From: Holophagaceae bacterium
Lineage (GTDB): Bacteria > Acidobacteriota > Holophagae > Holophagales > Holophagaceae
NCBI GenBank assembly: GCA_017859995.1
Contig: JAFJUR010000036.1
Location: 1-37,119, forward strand
Reading direction: 5' to 3'
DNA length: 37,119 nucleotides
The translations under genes and the position numbers were made by a program. The notes under the pieces were generated by a model that ran no database searches, was not told where the DNA came from, and worked only from the letters and a program-made list of their open reading frames with translations. Below, piece by piece: positions 1 through 11,971 of the stretch (positions are counted from its first letter, which is position 1; every line of letters begins with the position of its first letter).

Positions 1-119
1 TCGTTCACCGAGAGCCATCCAAGCGCGCCCACCAGGAGCAGGGCCATCGTCTGGATGGTAAGGAGCAGGTTGAATTTCCCCCTCATCCGAAGGTTGTCCA
101 GGAATTTTCCAAGGTTCAT
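1..119 (-). CDS. Membrane protein N-terminus, possible chemoreceptor/sensor (partial)
   Basis: Only the first 39 or so codons are inside the window; the gene runs off the left edge. It starts at the ATG whose A is at 119. The visible peptide has a short basic start (MNLGKFLDNLRMRGKFN) followed by a hydrophobic stretch (LLLTIQTMALLLVGALGWL), a cytoplasmic N-terminus leading into a first transmembrane helix. This layout is typical of methyl-accepting chemotaxis proteins and membrane histidine kinases, but no diagnostic domain is in view, so the family is inferred. It reads in the same direction as the E1-alpha gene upstream (54 nt gap). A weak promoter-like pair lies in that gap, so it may have its own promoter. 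Confidence 0.6.
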   Translation of the reverse strand, partial: MNLGKFLDNLRMRGKFNLLLTIQTMALLLVGALGWLSVN

Positions 120-138
120 AGGTCACCCCATTCCGGAC

Positions 139-167
139 CTTATCGGGGGGTGTTTGAGCCGGTTTAA
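139..167 (-). promoter_or_regulatory. Weak sigma70-like promoter candidate for the partial membrane protein
   Basis: On the minus strand TTAAAC (167-162) and GATAAG (144-139) are separated by 17 nt, about 20 nt upstream of the ATG at 119. The match to consensus is poor for the -35 (3/6) and fair for the -10 (4/6). It is listed because it sits in the only gap between two same-direction genes of unrelated function. Confidence 0.3.
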
Positions 168-173
168 TCCTGG

Positions 174-1115
174 TTATTCAGAGGCATAAACCCCGTTCGA
201 GAGTTTATGGGGTTCGGGCCAGGGAGCTTCGAGGGCCGCCTCCGCGGCGGCCGAGAGGTCCGCTTCCAGGCGGCGGCCGAGGTCAGAAGGTACGGACCAG
301 CCCCGCTGGGCCATCCAAGCCTCGAGGCGGGGCAGGGGATCCCTGGCGGCCCACTGGGCGATGAGCTCGAGATCCACATAACGCTGATCATCGTGCTCGG
401 CGTGGCCCTTCATGCGGAAGGTTTCGCAGACGATGAAGACGGGCCCCTTGCCCTCGAGGCAGCGCTGGCGACCCTGGGCCGCGGCCTCGAACACGGCCGC
501 CCCGTCGTTGCCGTCCACGGTGAGGGTGAAGGCCCCCTGGGACCGCATCGACATGCGGCCGGCCATCTGCCGGTCCGGTGGCGTGGAGAAGGCGAAACCG
601 TTGGATTCCCCCACCACGATGAGGGGCAGCTTCTGGACCACGGCGAAGTTGAGCCCTTCGTAGAAGGCGCCGGTGGAGCTGCCCCCGTCGCCGATCCAGG
701 TCATGGCCACCCGGCGCTCGCCCCGCTGGCGGAAGGAGAGGGCCACGCCCGCCATCACGGGAATGAGCGCGCCGAGCATGGAGGTCGGCGCGATGATGCC
801 CCGCGCCACGCTGCCGAAGTGGTTGTTGTGCTCCCGTCCTCCGCTGGGGCTGGTGGCCCGGCCGAGGTACTGCAGGAAGATCTCCTCCGGCGTGACGCCC
901 CGGACCAGCATGGAACCCAGGTTTCGGATCAAGGGCGCGATGACGTCGTCCGGGCCCAGGGCCATGGCCGTCGCGCAGGCGGTGGCCTCCTGGCCGAGGC
1001 TGCGGTAGACGCTGCCGAGGGTCTTGCCCTGGCGGAAGAGCTTCACCAGCCGCTCCTCCGTGAGACGGGTGAGCAGCATGGCCTCGTAGAGGCGGAGGGC
1101 GGTCTCGCGGTCCAT
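174..1115 (-). CDS. Thiamine diphosphate-dependent 2-oxoacid/acetoin dehydrogenase, E1 alpha subunit (orphan)
   Basis: This 313-residue protein is the alpha subunit of an E1 component, which decarboxylates a 2-oxoacid (or acetoin) with thiamine diphosphate and passes the acyl group to lipoyl-E2. The ThDP motif starts with GDG at residues 142-144 and ends with Asn172, the usual 30-residue spacing. The segment YRSLGQEA (37-44) and the loop GHAEHDDQRY (237-246) match the substrate and phosphorylation-loop regions of the PdhA/AcoA family. Length is slightly short for PdhA and fits AcoA-like proteins. No E1 beta, E2 or E3 gene is next to it: downstream is an unrelated membrane protein and upstream a divergent GNAT gene. 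The real substrate cannot be told from sequence. No Shine-Dalgarno precedes the ATG, so the mRNA may be leaderless. Confidence 0.88.
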   Translation of the reverse strand: MDRETALRLYEAMLLTRLTEERLVKLFRQGKTLGSVYRSLGQEATACATAMALGPDDVIAPLIRNLGSMLVRGVTPEEIFLQYLGRATSPSGGREHNNHFGSVARGIIAPTSMLGALIPVMAGVALSFRQRGERRVAMTWIGDGGSSTGAFYEGLNFAVVQKLPLIVVGESNGFAFSTPPDRQMAGRMSMRSQGAFTLTVDGNDGAAVFEAAAQGRQRCLEGKGPVFIVCETFRMKGHAEHDDQRYVDLELIAQWAARDPLPRLEAWMAQRGWSVPSDLGRRLEADLSAAAEAALEAPWPEPHKLSNGVYASE

Positions 1116-1116
1116 C

Positions 1117-1142
1117 GGGTTAGCATAGTCCCATGCTGACCC
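1117..1142. promoter_or_regulatory. Symmetric divergent -10 region between E1-alpha and GNAT genes
   Basis: Only 17 nt separate the two divergent start codons (1115 and 1133). The centre TAGCATA (1121-1127) reads TAGCAT on the plus strand and TATGCT on the minus strand. Both fit the TANNNT form of a -10 box, and each ends exactly six nt before its ATG. Flanking bases extend this to a 9/10 inverted repeat (1117-1126 with 1133-1142). Neither gene has a Shine-Dalgarno sequence. Inference: one shared promoter centre making two leaderless transcripts. Confidence 0.45.
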
Positions 1143-1615
1143 TCCGACCCGCCGTTCCCGCCGACGCCCCGTTGATCCTGCAGTACATCCGCGAGCTCGC
1201 GGAGTACGAACGGGAGCCGGAGGCCGCCGTCGCCACCGAGGCCGACCTCCAGCGCTACGCCTTCTCCGACCATCCGCTGGTGAAGGTCACCATGGCCGAG
1301 TGGGATGGCCAGGCCGCGGGCTTCGCCCTCTGGTTCCTCAACTTCAGCACCTGGGAAGGCAAGCCCGGCATCTACCTCGAGGACCTCTTCGTGCGTCCTT
1401 CCTTCCGCGGCCACGGCATCGGCAAGGCCCTGCTGCAGCACCTGGCGGCCCTGGCCGTGAAGGAGGGCTGGACCCGCTTCGTCTGGCAGGTGCTGGACTG
1501 GAACACGCCCGCCATCGCGTTCTACGAGGCCCACGGCGCGAAGGTCATGCACCCCTGGCTCACCTGCCGGGTGGAAGGCGAGGCCCTCGCCCGGCTCGCC
1601 GGGACGCCGGATTGA
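1133..1615 (+). CDS. GNAT N-acetyltransferase, spermidine/thialysine acetyltransferase-like
   Basis: This 160-residue protein is a single GNAT domain that transfers acetyl from acetyl-CoA to an amine. Motif A is clear: LEDLFVRPSFRGHGIG, with the acetyl-CoA pyrophosphate-binding loop RGHGIG at residues 92-97. The preceding FLNFSTWEGKPGIYLEDL and the later LDWNTPAIAFYEAHGA are characteristic of the diamine (SSAT) and thialysine acetyltransferase branch, so a small polyamine or lysine analogue is the likely acceptor; this is family-level inference. There is no Shine-Dalgarno before the ATG. The stop codon overlaps the TTG start of the CCA-adding enzyme, so the two are probably translationally coupled. 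Confidence 0.88.
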   Translation: MLTLRPAVPADAPLILQYIRELAEYEREPEAAVATEADLQRYAFSDHPLVKVTMAEWDGQAAGFALWFLNFSTWEGKPGIYLEDLFVRPSFRGHGIGKALLQHLAALAVKEGWTRFVWQVLDWNTPAIAFYEAHGAKVMHPWLTCRVEGEALARLAGTPD

Positions 1616-2964
1616 CCTGGGCGCCCCTGCTCCGTCTGCGGGAGGCCCTGGGGCCCGACGCGGAGCTGGCGGTGGTGGGGGGCGCCGTCCGGGATGAACT
1701 GCTGGGCCGGCCCCATGCCGACTGGGACCTGGCCACGCGGCTGCTGCCCCAGGCCGTGATGGACCGGGCGCGGACCGCGGGTCTGAAGGTCATCCCCACG
1801 GGACTCCAGCACGGCACGGTGACCGTGATCCTGGAGGACCGCCCCGTCGAGATCACCACCTTCCGCAGCGATGGCGACTACTTGGACGGCCGGCGCCCCG
1901 AGTCGGTGCGGCTCGGCGTGGACCTCCTGGAGGACCTGTCGCGCCGGGACTTCACCATCAACGCCATGGCGCTCCCGGTGGGCGGCGGAGCCCTGGTGGA
2001 TCCCTTCGGCGGCCAGGTGGATCTGGCGGCGAAGGTCATCCGGGCCGTGGGGGATCCCATGCTTCGCTTCGGCGAGGACGGCCTGCGGCCCCTCCGCGCC
2101 TGCCGGTTTGCTGCCCAGCTGGGTTTCGAGGTGGAGGCCGCCACCCTGGCGGCGATCCCCAGGCGGCTGGACGTTTCCCGGAAAGTCTCCGTGGAGCGGG
2201 TCTTCACGGAGATGGACAAGCTGCTGCGGGGCCTGGAACCGGCCCGCGGCCTGGACCTGCTGGCCCGCACAGGGCTGCTGGACCTGTGGCTGCCGGAACT
2301 GCGGTCCCTGATCGGCTGCGAGCAGAACCGCTATCACCGGCACGATGTGTGGATCCACACCCTGGAGGTGGCCGGGTTCGCGCCCCCGGAACCCGCCCTG
2401 CGCTGGGCCGCCCTCCTCCACGATGCCGGCAAGCCCGCGACCCGCATCACCGGGCCAGAAGGTGACGTGCATTTCTACGGCCACGAGGAGGCCTCCCTGG
2501 AGGTGGCCGAGGCGATCCTCGGGCGCCTGAAGGCCAGCCACGCGCTGCGCCAGGATGTCGCCGCCCTGATCCGCCACCACGGCATCCATCCTACGAAAGC
2601 CTGGGGCGACGCCGCCTGCCGCCGCTTCCTGCGCCGACTTGCCGACGACGGCCTGTCCCTGGCCCGGTGGGGCGCGTTCCGCCTGGCGGATCTCCAGGGC
2701 AAGGGTGTGGATGTGGACCAGAACCTGGCCGAGCATGGCGGCTGGATGGCTCGGCTCCAGGCCCTGGCCGCCACGACGCCGCCTCTGTCGGTGCGGGCGC
2801 TGGCCCTGGATGGCGCGGCCCTCATGGTCCTGGCGGGGCGGGGCGGGGGCCCCTGGCTTGGGGACCTGCAACGGCGCCTCCTGGAGGCGGTGATCGAGGA
2901 CCCCGGGACCAACACGCCGGAACGGCTTGCCGAGTTGGCTCGGAAGGAACTGGGACAGGCATGA
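1612..2964 (+). CDS. cca: CCA-adding tRNA nucleotidyltransferase / poly(A) polymerase family with HD domain
   Basis: About 450 residues. It adds or repairs the 3' CCA of tRNA from CTP and ATP in the cytoplasm. The nucleotidyltransferase head has GGAVRD (23-28) and the catalytic pair D37/D39 in HADWDLAT, followed by RRDFTINAMA (111-120) and the RFGEDGLRPLRACRFAAQLG segment. A C-terminal HD domain follows (H249, then LLHDAGKP with H270-D271), as in CCA enzymes with phosphohydrolase activity. The start is a TTG at 1612 whose last two bases begin the upstream TGA stop (TTGA overlap); residues upstream of it in this frame belong to the GNAT gene. A poly(A) polymerase cannot be excluded from motifs alone. 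The stop codon lies inside the terminator stem. Confidence 0.88.
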   Translation: MTWAPLLRLREALGPDAELAVVGGAVRDELLGRPHADWDLATRLLPQAVMDRARTAGLKVIPTGLQHGTVTVILEDRPVEITTFRSDGDYLDGRRPESVRLGVDLLEDLSRRDFTINAMALPVGGGALVDPFGGQVDLAAKVIRAVGDPMLRFGEDGLRPLRACRFAAQLGFEVEAATLAAIPRRLDVSRKVSVERVFTEMDKLLRGLEPARGLDLLARTGLLDLWLPELRSLIGCEQNRYHRHDVWIHTLEVAGFAPPEPALRWAALLHDAGKPATRITGPEGDVHFYGHEEASLEVAEAILGRLKASHALRQDVAALIRHHGIHPTKAWGDAACRRFLRRLADDGLSLARWGAFRLADLQGKGVDVDQNLAEHGGWMARLQALAATTPPLSVRALALDGAALMVLAGRGGGPWLGDLQRRLLEAVIEDPGTNTPERLAELARKELGQA

Positions 2965-2994
2965 AAACGCCCGGCGGGTGCCGGGCGTTTTCAT
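2961..2994. terminator. Bidirectional rho-independent terminator between cca and sdhB
   Basis: A perfect 15-bp stem (2961-2975 with 2980-2994) closes a 4-nt GGGT loop, with AAAA on the left arm and TTTT on the right, so it can end transcripts from both convergent genes. The TGA stop of the CCA gene (2962-2964) is part of the left arm. Confidence 0.9.
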
Positions 2995-3007
2995 GGAGCA
3001 GGGCAGA

Positions 3008-3796
3008 TCAGCCCGCGCCGCCGCCGCCGGCGACGGCGGGACGGTAGGTGAGGCTGGCCTTGATGAAGTCGCGGTTCATGCGCGCGATGTTCTCCATCTT
3101 GATGCCCTTGGGGCAGGCGATTTCACACTCGCCGTGGTTGGTGCAGGTGCCGAACTCCTCTGCGTCCATCTGGGCGACCATGTCGCGAACGCGGGTGTAG
3201 CGCTCGGGCTGGCCCTGGGGCAGCAGCGACAGCTGGCTGACCTTCGCCGACAGGAAGAGCATGGCGCTGGCGTTGGGGCAGGCGGCCACGCAGGCGCCGC
3301 ACCCGATGCAGGCGGCGGCATCCATGGCGAGTTCGGCATTCTCCTTGGGAATGGGCAGGGCGTTGGCATCCTGGGCCGAACCCGTGGGCACGCTGACAAA
3401 CCCTCCCGCGGCGATGATGCGATCCAGCGCGCCGCGATCCACCATCAGGTCCTTGAGCACCGGGAAGGCCTCGGCCCGCCAGGGCTCGAGGGTGATGCTC
3501 TCTCCATCCTTGAAGCTGCGCATGTGCAGCTGGCAGGTGGTGGTGCGCTCCTTCGGGCCATGGGGACGGCCGTTGATCACCATGCTGCAGGTGCCGCAGA
3601 TGCCTTCGCGGCAGTCATGGTCGAAGGTGATCGGGTCCTCGCCCTTGCGGATGAGGCCTTCGTTGACGATGTCCAGCATTTCCAGGAAGGACATGTCGGG
3701 GCTGATGTTTTCGGCGGGGTACTCGACGAACTTGCCGTCGCAGGTCGCATTCTTCTGCCGCCACACGTGGAGGGTGAGATTGAGGTGCTTGGACAT
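3008..3796 (-). CDS. sdhB: Succinate dehydrogenase/fumarate reductase iron-sulfur subunit
   Basis: This 262-residue subunit carries electrons from the flavin in SdhA to the quinone site in the membrane. The [2Fe-2S] ligands are C62, C67 and C70 (CREGICGTC) and C88. The ferredoxin-like half has [12 protein letters not shown] (163-174) and [12 protein letters not shown] (218-229), enough for the [4Fe-4S] and [3Fe-4S] clusters. It is the last gene of sdhCAB, 11 nt after sdhA. The long GS/A-rich insert between the cluster groups and a C-terminal glycine tail are within family variation. Whether it runs as succinate dehydrogenase or fumarate reductase cannot be told from sequence; the subunit set resembles the menaquinone-linked type B enzymes. 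Confidence 0.95.
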   Translation of the reverse strand: MSKHLNLTLHVWRQKNATCDGKFVEYPAENISPDMSFLEMLDIVNEGLIRKGEDPITFDHDCREGICGTCSMVINGRPHGPKERTTTCQLHMRSFKDGESITLEPWRAEAFPVLKDLMVDRGALDRIIAAGGFVSVPTGSAQDANALPIPKENAELAMDAAACIGCGACVAACPNASAMLFLSAKVSQLSLLPQGQPERYTRVRDMVAQMDAEEFGTCTNHGECEIACPKGIKMENIARMNRDFIKASLTYRPAVAGGGGAG

Positions 3797-3807
3797 GGCT
3801 CAGATCC

Positions 3808-5751
<1,944 letters not shown>

Positions 5752-5769
5752 GGATGGCGCTCCTTCGGA

Positions 5770-6465
5770 TCAGCGGATGAAGCCAGTGAGGACGGCGAGG
5801 GGGTAGGTGATGTTCACGCCCACCACAAGCACGGTCAGCCCCGTGGCGAAGTTGCGCCGCAGGCTGTCGTAGCGGGGATGGGACAGGCCGAGGGTCTGGG
5901 TGACGCTCCAGACGCCGTGCCACATGTGCAGGCCGAGGCAGAGCTGGGCCACGATGTAGAACCCTGCGGCAGCGGGCACCTTGAAGCCGTTCACGAAGTT
6001 CGCGTACGGATTGGCATGGTCGAAGTTGGGATGCGCGTTGCCGATGGTCAGGTGCATCAGGTGGTAGACGATGAACGCGGCCAGGATGACGCCGCTCCAG
6101 CGCATGGTGCGCGAGGCCCAGGTGGAGGCCACGTTCTGCTGGGCGCGGTAGCCCACGGGGCGGGCGGCGCGGTTGTCCAGCGTGAGGGTCACGGCGGACC
6201 AGATATGCAGGCCCGTGGCGGCCAGCAGGACGGCGCGGAAGATCCAGATGCCGCCGCCATGCAGCATTGAGTGCAGGAACTTGGCGTAGGCGTTGAAGGT
6301 CTCGGCGCCCATGTAGGCCTGGGTGTTCCCGATCATGTGGACGGTGACGAACCCGAAGAGGATGATGCCGGTTCCGGCCATCACGACCTTTCGGCCGACC
6401 GAGGACGCCATGAAGCCGTGGCCGCGTGCTTCCGCGCCCGCGATGCTCTGTTCAGCGACGGACAT
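5770..6465 (-). CDS. sdhC: Succinate dehydrogenase cytochrome b subunit (single-subunit, type B)
   Basis: This 231-residue membrane anchor has about five hydrophobic helices. Histidines H43, H87, H135/H138 and H180/H183 fall in or beside them, in the pattern expected for two b-type haems in a single-subunit anchor. That, and the absence of any sdhD gene, suggests the type B complex that passes electrons between succinate and (mena)quinone. The ATG at 6465 is chosen over an upstream in-frame ATG because AAGGAG (6479-6474) lies 8 nt before it, and because homologues start close to this point. It is the first gene of the operon, with a sigma70-like promoter about 100 nt upstream. Confidence 0.92.
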   Translation of the reverse strand: MSVAEQSIAGAEARGHGFMASSVGRKVVMAGTGIILFGFVTVHMIGNTQAYMGAETFNAYAKFLHSMLHGGGIWIFRAVLLAATGLHIWSAVTLTLDNRAARPVGYRAQQNVASTWASRTMRWSGVILAAFIVYHLMHLTIGNAHPNFDHANPYANFVNGFKVPAAAGFYIVAQLCLGLHMWHGVWSVTQTLGLSHPRYDSLRRNFATGLTVLVVGVNITYPLAVLTGFIR

Positions 6466-6833
6466 AGGTGGACTCCTTGAAGAGGGCGAATAAAAAGAAC
6501 AGGGGTCCCAGGTGGGGCGGGGGACCGGCGTCATAGAGCAGGGTCATATGGGACCGATTATCTTCCTCGAGGGCAAGAATCCCAAGCCCCTTGCCGCTGA
6601 CCTCCGTCACAGTGCGGATCGGTTCCCAGCAGGCTGGCAGTTGTCCAGTCCGTCGGTCTTGCGGCACCCAGCCACCGTACGGTAGAGTCACACACGATCC
6701 AAGTATGATCTTTGGTGGCGTGCCCCCGGGTGGGGCTTGTGTTGCATGTGCACAGGCCATCTTCAGTCCAGTGGATCTCCCCCCGCTTTCCATCACCAAG
6801 CCCCCCTTTTATGAATCCATCTGGAGGAAACCC
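6466..6833. other. 368-nt divergent intergenic region between sdhC and hppA
   Basis: This region holds the promoters for both directions. On the minus strand there is a good sdh promoter (6557-6585). On the plus strand, weaker candidates are TTGCGG (6659-6664) with TAGAGT (6683-6688) at 18-nt spacing, and a lone TATGAT (6704-6709). A hairpin with an 8-bp stem (6734-6741 with 6751-6758, one G-T pair) lies in the presumed hppA leader. I recognise no known riboswitch and no convincing small gene. Confidence 0.6.
6557..6585 (-). promoter_or_regulatory. Sigma70-like promoter of the sdhCAB operon
   Basis: On the minus strand, TTGGGA (6585-6580) and GATAAT (6562-6557) are separated by exactly 17 nt; matches to consensus are 4/6 and 5/6. 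Transcription would start near 6550, giving a leader of roughly 85 nt before the sdhC ATG. Confidence 0.6.
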
Positions 6834-9185
<2,352 letters not shown>

Positions 9186-9217
9186 GATTCCAGCCCTACC
9201 TGACAAAGATTTAACGG

Positions 9218-9248
9218 ACGGGCCCCTCAACCGAGGGGCCCGTTCTTT
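9218..9248 (+). terminator. Rho-independent terminator of hppA
   Basis: An 11-bp perfect stem (9218-9228 with 9233-9243) and AACC loop are followed by TCTTT. It lies 33 nt after the hppA stop and before the next gene's ribosome binding site. Confidence 0.85.
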
Positions 9249-9286
9249 CGTGGTACGTTGGACACCATGTCCCACAGGAGCCTGCC

Positions 9287-11416
9287 ATGTCCTCCCGTTC
9301 CCTCCGCCTTGCGGGCCTGGCGGCCCTGGTGAGCGCCGCCATGGGTCTGGCCGCCCAGGGGCCCGTCCCCCCCACTGCCAAGCAGATCGAGCACCTCTCC
9401 ATCTGGCACGGCGAGAAGGTCAACGATCCCTGGTTCTGGCTGCGGGAGAAGGGGCATCCCGAGGTCGTCGGCTACCTGAACGCCGAGAACGCCTATACCG
9501 AGGCGGTGACCTCGGGGCTGAAGCCCTTTTCCGAGGCCCTCTACAAGGAGATGTTGGGACGCATCAAGCAGACGGACCTGAGCGTCCCCACCCGCCGGGG
9601 CGGCTACTACTACTATTCCCGCACCGAGGAGGGGAAGCAGTACCCCATCCAGTGTCGCCGGAAGGCAGGGAAGGGCCATGCCTACGACGAGAAGGCCCCC
9701 GAGCAGGTCCTCCTGGATCAGAACGAGCTGGCCAAGGGGCTGAAGTACCTGGGCGTGGGCAGCTTCTCCGTCAGCAACGACGACCGCACCCTCCTCTTCA
9801 GCACCGACACCACCGGGTTCCGCCAGTACAAGCTCTTCACCAAGGACCTCGCCACCGGCCGCGTCACCGGCCCTCTGGCCGAGCGGGTCACCTCCGTGGC
9901 GTGGGCCGCGGACAACCGCCATGTCTTCTTCGTGACCGAGGACGATGTCACCAAGCGCTCCAACCAGCTCTGGCGGCTCGACCTGAAGGCCGGGAAGCCC
10001 GAGCTGGTCTTCGAAGAAAAGGACGAGCTCTACCGCATGGATGTGACTCGCACCAAGGATCGCCAGTTCATCGTCGTGGCGTGCCAGTCCACAGACACCT
10101 GGGAGTGCCGCTACCTGGCCGCCGCCCAGCCGGCGGGCGCGTTCAAGGTCCTCCTGCCCCGGGAGAAGGGCCACAAGTACGACGTGGAGCATCGGGAGGG
10201 CACCTTCTACATCCGCACCAACAAGGATGCGAAGAACTTCCGCCTGGTGACCGCCCCGGTGGCCACCCCGGATCCCGGGCACTGGACCTCGCTCATCCCC
10301 CACCGGGCCGATGTCCTCCTCGAGCGGGTGGATCCCTTCCAGAAGTACCTCGTCGTGGCGGAGAAGCGTCAGGCGCTCTCCCGTTTCCGCATCCTGGACT
10401 TCAAGACCGGCGCCTGGAAGGAGGTGGCCTTTCCTGAGAGCGTCTACGCGGCTTTCCCCGGTGGCACGCCCGAGTTCACTTCCAAGGCCTTCCGTTTCGC
10501 CTACCAGTCCATGGTCACGCCGCCCAGCGTCTACGACTGCGACATGGCCACCGGCAAGCAGACCCTGCTGAAGGAGACGGAAGTCCTCGGCGGCTACGAC
10601 AAGAGCCAGTACGTGACCGAGCGGCTGTGGGCGCCGGCCCGGGATGGCGTGAAGGTGCCGCTCTCGGTGGTCTACAAGAAGGGCGTCAAGCGGGACGGCA
10701 CCGCGCCCGTCTTCCTCTACGCCTATGGCTCCTACGGCATCGGGATGGCGCCGACCTTCAACATCCCGCGCCTCAGCCTGCTGGACCGGGGCGTGGTCTA
10801 CGTCCTGGCCCACATCCGCGGGGGCAACGAGATGGGGGAGGGCTGGCACGACGACGGCATGCTCATGACGAAGATGAACACCTTCACCGATTTCATTGAT
10901 TCCGCCGAATTCCTGGTGAAGGAGAAGTGGACCGCCAAGGACCGCCTGGTCATCGAGGGCGGCAGCGCCGGTGGCCTGCTCATGGGCGCCGTCACGAACC
11001 TGAGGCCCGACCTGTTCAAGGCCGTCCACAGCGCCGTGCCCTTCGTGGACGTGATGAACACGATGATGGACGCCAGCCTGCCCCTCACCGTGGGCGAGTA
11101 CCTCGAATGGGGCAATCCCAACGAGAAGGCGGCCTTCGACTACATGCGGCGCTACAGCCCCTACGACAACCTCCAGAAGAAGGCCTACCCTTCGATCCTG
11201 GTCACCACCAGCTACAACGACAGCCAGGTGATGTACTGGGAACCCGCGAAATACGTGGCCAAGCTCCGCACCCTCAAGACCGATTCCAATCCCCTCCTGC
11301 TCCGGATCAAGATGGATCCGGCGGGCCACGGCGGCGCCTCGGGCCGCTATGACGCCCTGAAGGACCGGGCCTTCGAGATCGCCTGGATCCTCGATCAGGT
11401 GGGCATCACCAAGTAG
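9287..11416 (+). CDS. Secreted S9A prolyl oligopeptidase family peptidase, oligopeptidase B-like
   Basis: A 709-residue serine peptidase that likely trims short peptides. Residues 1-23 form a signal peptide (SLRLAGLAALVSAAMGLAAQ), so it probably acts in the periplasm, unlike cytoplasmic E. coli oligopeptidase B. The N-terminal half is the seven-bladed propeller region. The C-terminal alpha/beta-hydrolase has Ser560 in GGSAGGLLMG, Asp645 in YNDSQV and His681 in AGHGG, a full triad. The segment VPFVDVMNTMMDASLPLT is typical of the oligopeptidase B branch; whether it prefers basic residues is not shown. The ATG at 9287 has AGGAG (9276-9280) 6 nt upstream; the ATG at 9267 is out of frame. It is a single-gene unit between two hairpins. 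Confidence 0.9.
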   Translation: MSSRSLRLAGLAALVSAAMGLAAQGPVPPTAKQIEHLSIWHGEKVNDPWFWLREKGHPEVVGYLNAENAYTEAVTSGLKPFSEALYKEMLGRIKQTDLSVPTRRGGYYYYSRTEEGKQYPIQCRRKAGKGHAYDEKAPEQVLLDQNELAKGLKYLGVGSFSVSNDDRTLLFSTDTTGFRQYKLFTKDLATGRVTGPLAERVTSVAWAADNRHVFFVTEDDVTKRSNQLWRLDLKAGKPELVFEEKDELYRMDVTRTKDRQFIVVACQSTDTWECRYLAAAQPAGAFKVLLPREKGHKYDVEHREGTFYIRTNKDAKNFRLVTAPVATPDPGHWTSLIPHRADVLLERVDPFQKYLVVAEKRQALSRFRILDFKTGAWKEVAFPESVYAAFPGGTPEFTSKAFRFAYQSMVTPPSVYDCDMATGKQTLLKETEVLGGYDKSQYVTERLWAPARDGVKVPLSVVYKKGVKRDGTAPVFLYAYGSYGIGMAPTFNIPRLSLLDRGVVYVLAHIRGGNEMGEGWHDDGMLMTKMNTFTDFIDSAEFLVKEKWTAKDRLVIEGGSAGGLLMGAVTNLRPDLFKAVHSAVPFVDVMNTMMDASLPLTVGEYLEWGNPNEKAAFDYMRRYSPYDNLQKKAYPSILVTTSYNDSQVMYWEPAKYVAKLRTLKTDSNPLLLRIKMDPAGHGGASGRYDALKDRAFEIAWILDQVGITK

Positions 11417-11426
11417 CTGCAACACG

Positions 11427-11452
11427 GCAGGGGGCGCGAAGGCGCCCCCTGC
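11427..11452 (+). terminator. Strong hairpin after the oligopeptidase gene
   Basis: An 11-bp perfect GC-rich stem (11427-11437 with 11442-11452) with a GAAG loop. There is no T-tract after it, so termination is plausible but may be partial, or the hairpin may protect the 3' end. It ends only 18 nt before the next start codon. Confidence 0.6.
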
Positions 11453-11470
11453 GGTTGAAGGAGGTGGATC

Positions 11471-11902
11471 ATGGCCGTTTCTCCCGTACCCGAGGGCTAC
11501 CGCATGGTCACCCCCTACCTGGTGGTCGCCGACGGGGAGGGGCTCCTGGCCTTTCTCCGGTCGGCCTTCCAGGCGGAGGTGGTGAGCCGCTCGTTGCGCG
11601 CCGACGGATCCATCGCCAACGCGGAAGTTCGCATCGGGGATTCCATGGTGATGCTGGCCGAGGCGCGGGAGCCCTGGACGCCCATGCCGACCGGCTTCTA
11701 CCTCTACGTACCCGACACCGATGCGGTCTACCGCGCTGCCCTGGCGGCGGGCGGCAGCTCCCTCCTGGAGCCTTCGGACCAGTTCTATGGCGACCGCAAC
11801 GCCGGCGTGCAGGATCCCTGGGGCAACAACTGGTGGATCGCCACGCACATCGAGGATGTGGACGAGGCCGAGATCCAGCGGCGCCTGGCGGCCCGAGGTT
11901 GA
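11471..11902 (+). CDS. VOC superfamily protein (glyoxalase/PhnB-like)
   Basis: 143 residues forming the two beta-alpha-beta-beta-beta units of a vicinal-oxygen-chelate fold. The opening VTPYLVVADGEGLLAFLRSAF, the middle DGSIANAEVRIGDSMVMLAE and the end VQDPWGNNWWIATHIED are the typical PhnB/glyoxalase-like pattern. Such proteins range from metalloenzymes to binding proteins, and the substrate cannot be inferred here. A strong GGAGGTG (11460-11466) lies 4 nt before the ATG. It sits between two hairpins, and a promoter for the next gene overlaps its stop codon, so it is probably its own unit or weakly linked to the peptidase upstream. Confidence 0.82.
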   Translation: MAVSPVPEGYRMVTPYLVVADGEGLLAFLRSAFQAEVVSRSLRADGSIANAEVRIGDSMVMLAEAREPWTPMPTGFYLYVPDTDAVYRAALAAGGSSLLEPSDQFYGDRNAGVQDPWGNNWWIATHIEDVDEAEIQRRLAARG

Positions 11903-11927
11903 GTCCCAGGGGGTAAACGGGGACAAT
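11899..11927 (+). promoter_or_regulatory. Sigma70-like promoter candidate for prfC
   Basis: TTGAGT (11899-11904) and GACAAT (11922-11927) are separated by 17 nt. The -35 overlaps the stop codon of the VOC gene. The predicted start, near 11934, falls in the left arm of the hairpin just downstream. Confidence 0.45.
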
Positions 11928-11928
11928 G

Positions 11929-11957
11929 GACAAGCGCGGCGAACCGCCGCGCTTGTC
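11929..11957 (+). other. Perfect 12-bp hairpin just upstream of prfC
   Basis: Stem 11929-11940 with 11946-11957, loop GAACC, ending 14 nt before the prfC ATG. No T-run follows. It could end the VOC transcript, or, if transcribed with prfC, sit next to the translation start, where no clear Shine-Dalgarno is seen. Confidence 0.6.
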
Positions 11958-11971
11958 ATGTCTGGAACCTC

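Noticed and set aside
6690-6833. Riboswitch in the hppA leader
   Set aside because: Only one modest hairpin is visible, and none of the conserved cores I know are present.
9267-9286. ATG at 9267 as the start of the oligopeptidase B-like peptidase
   Set aside because: It is out of frame with the peptidase. The ATG at 9287 has AGGAG at the right distance.
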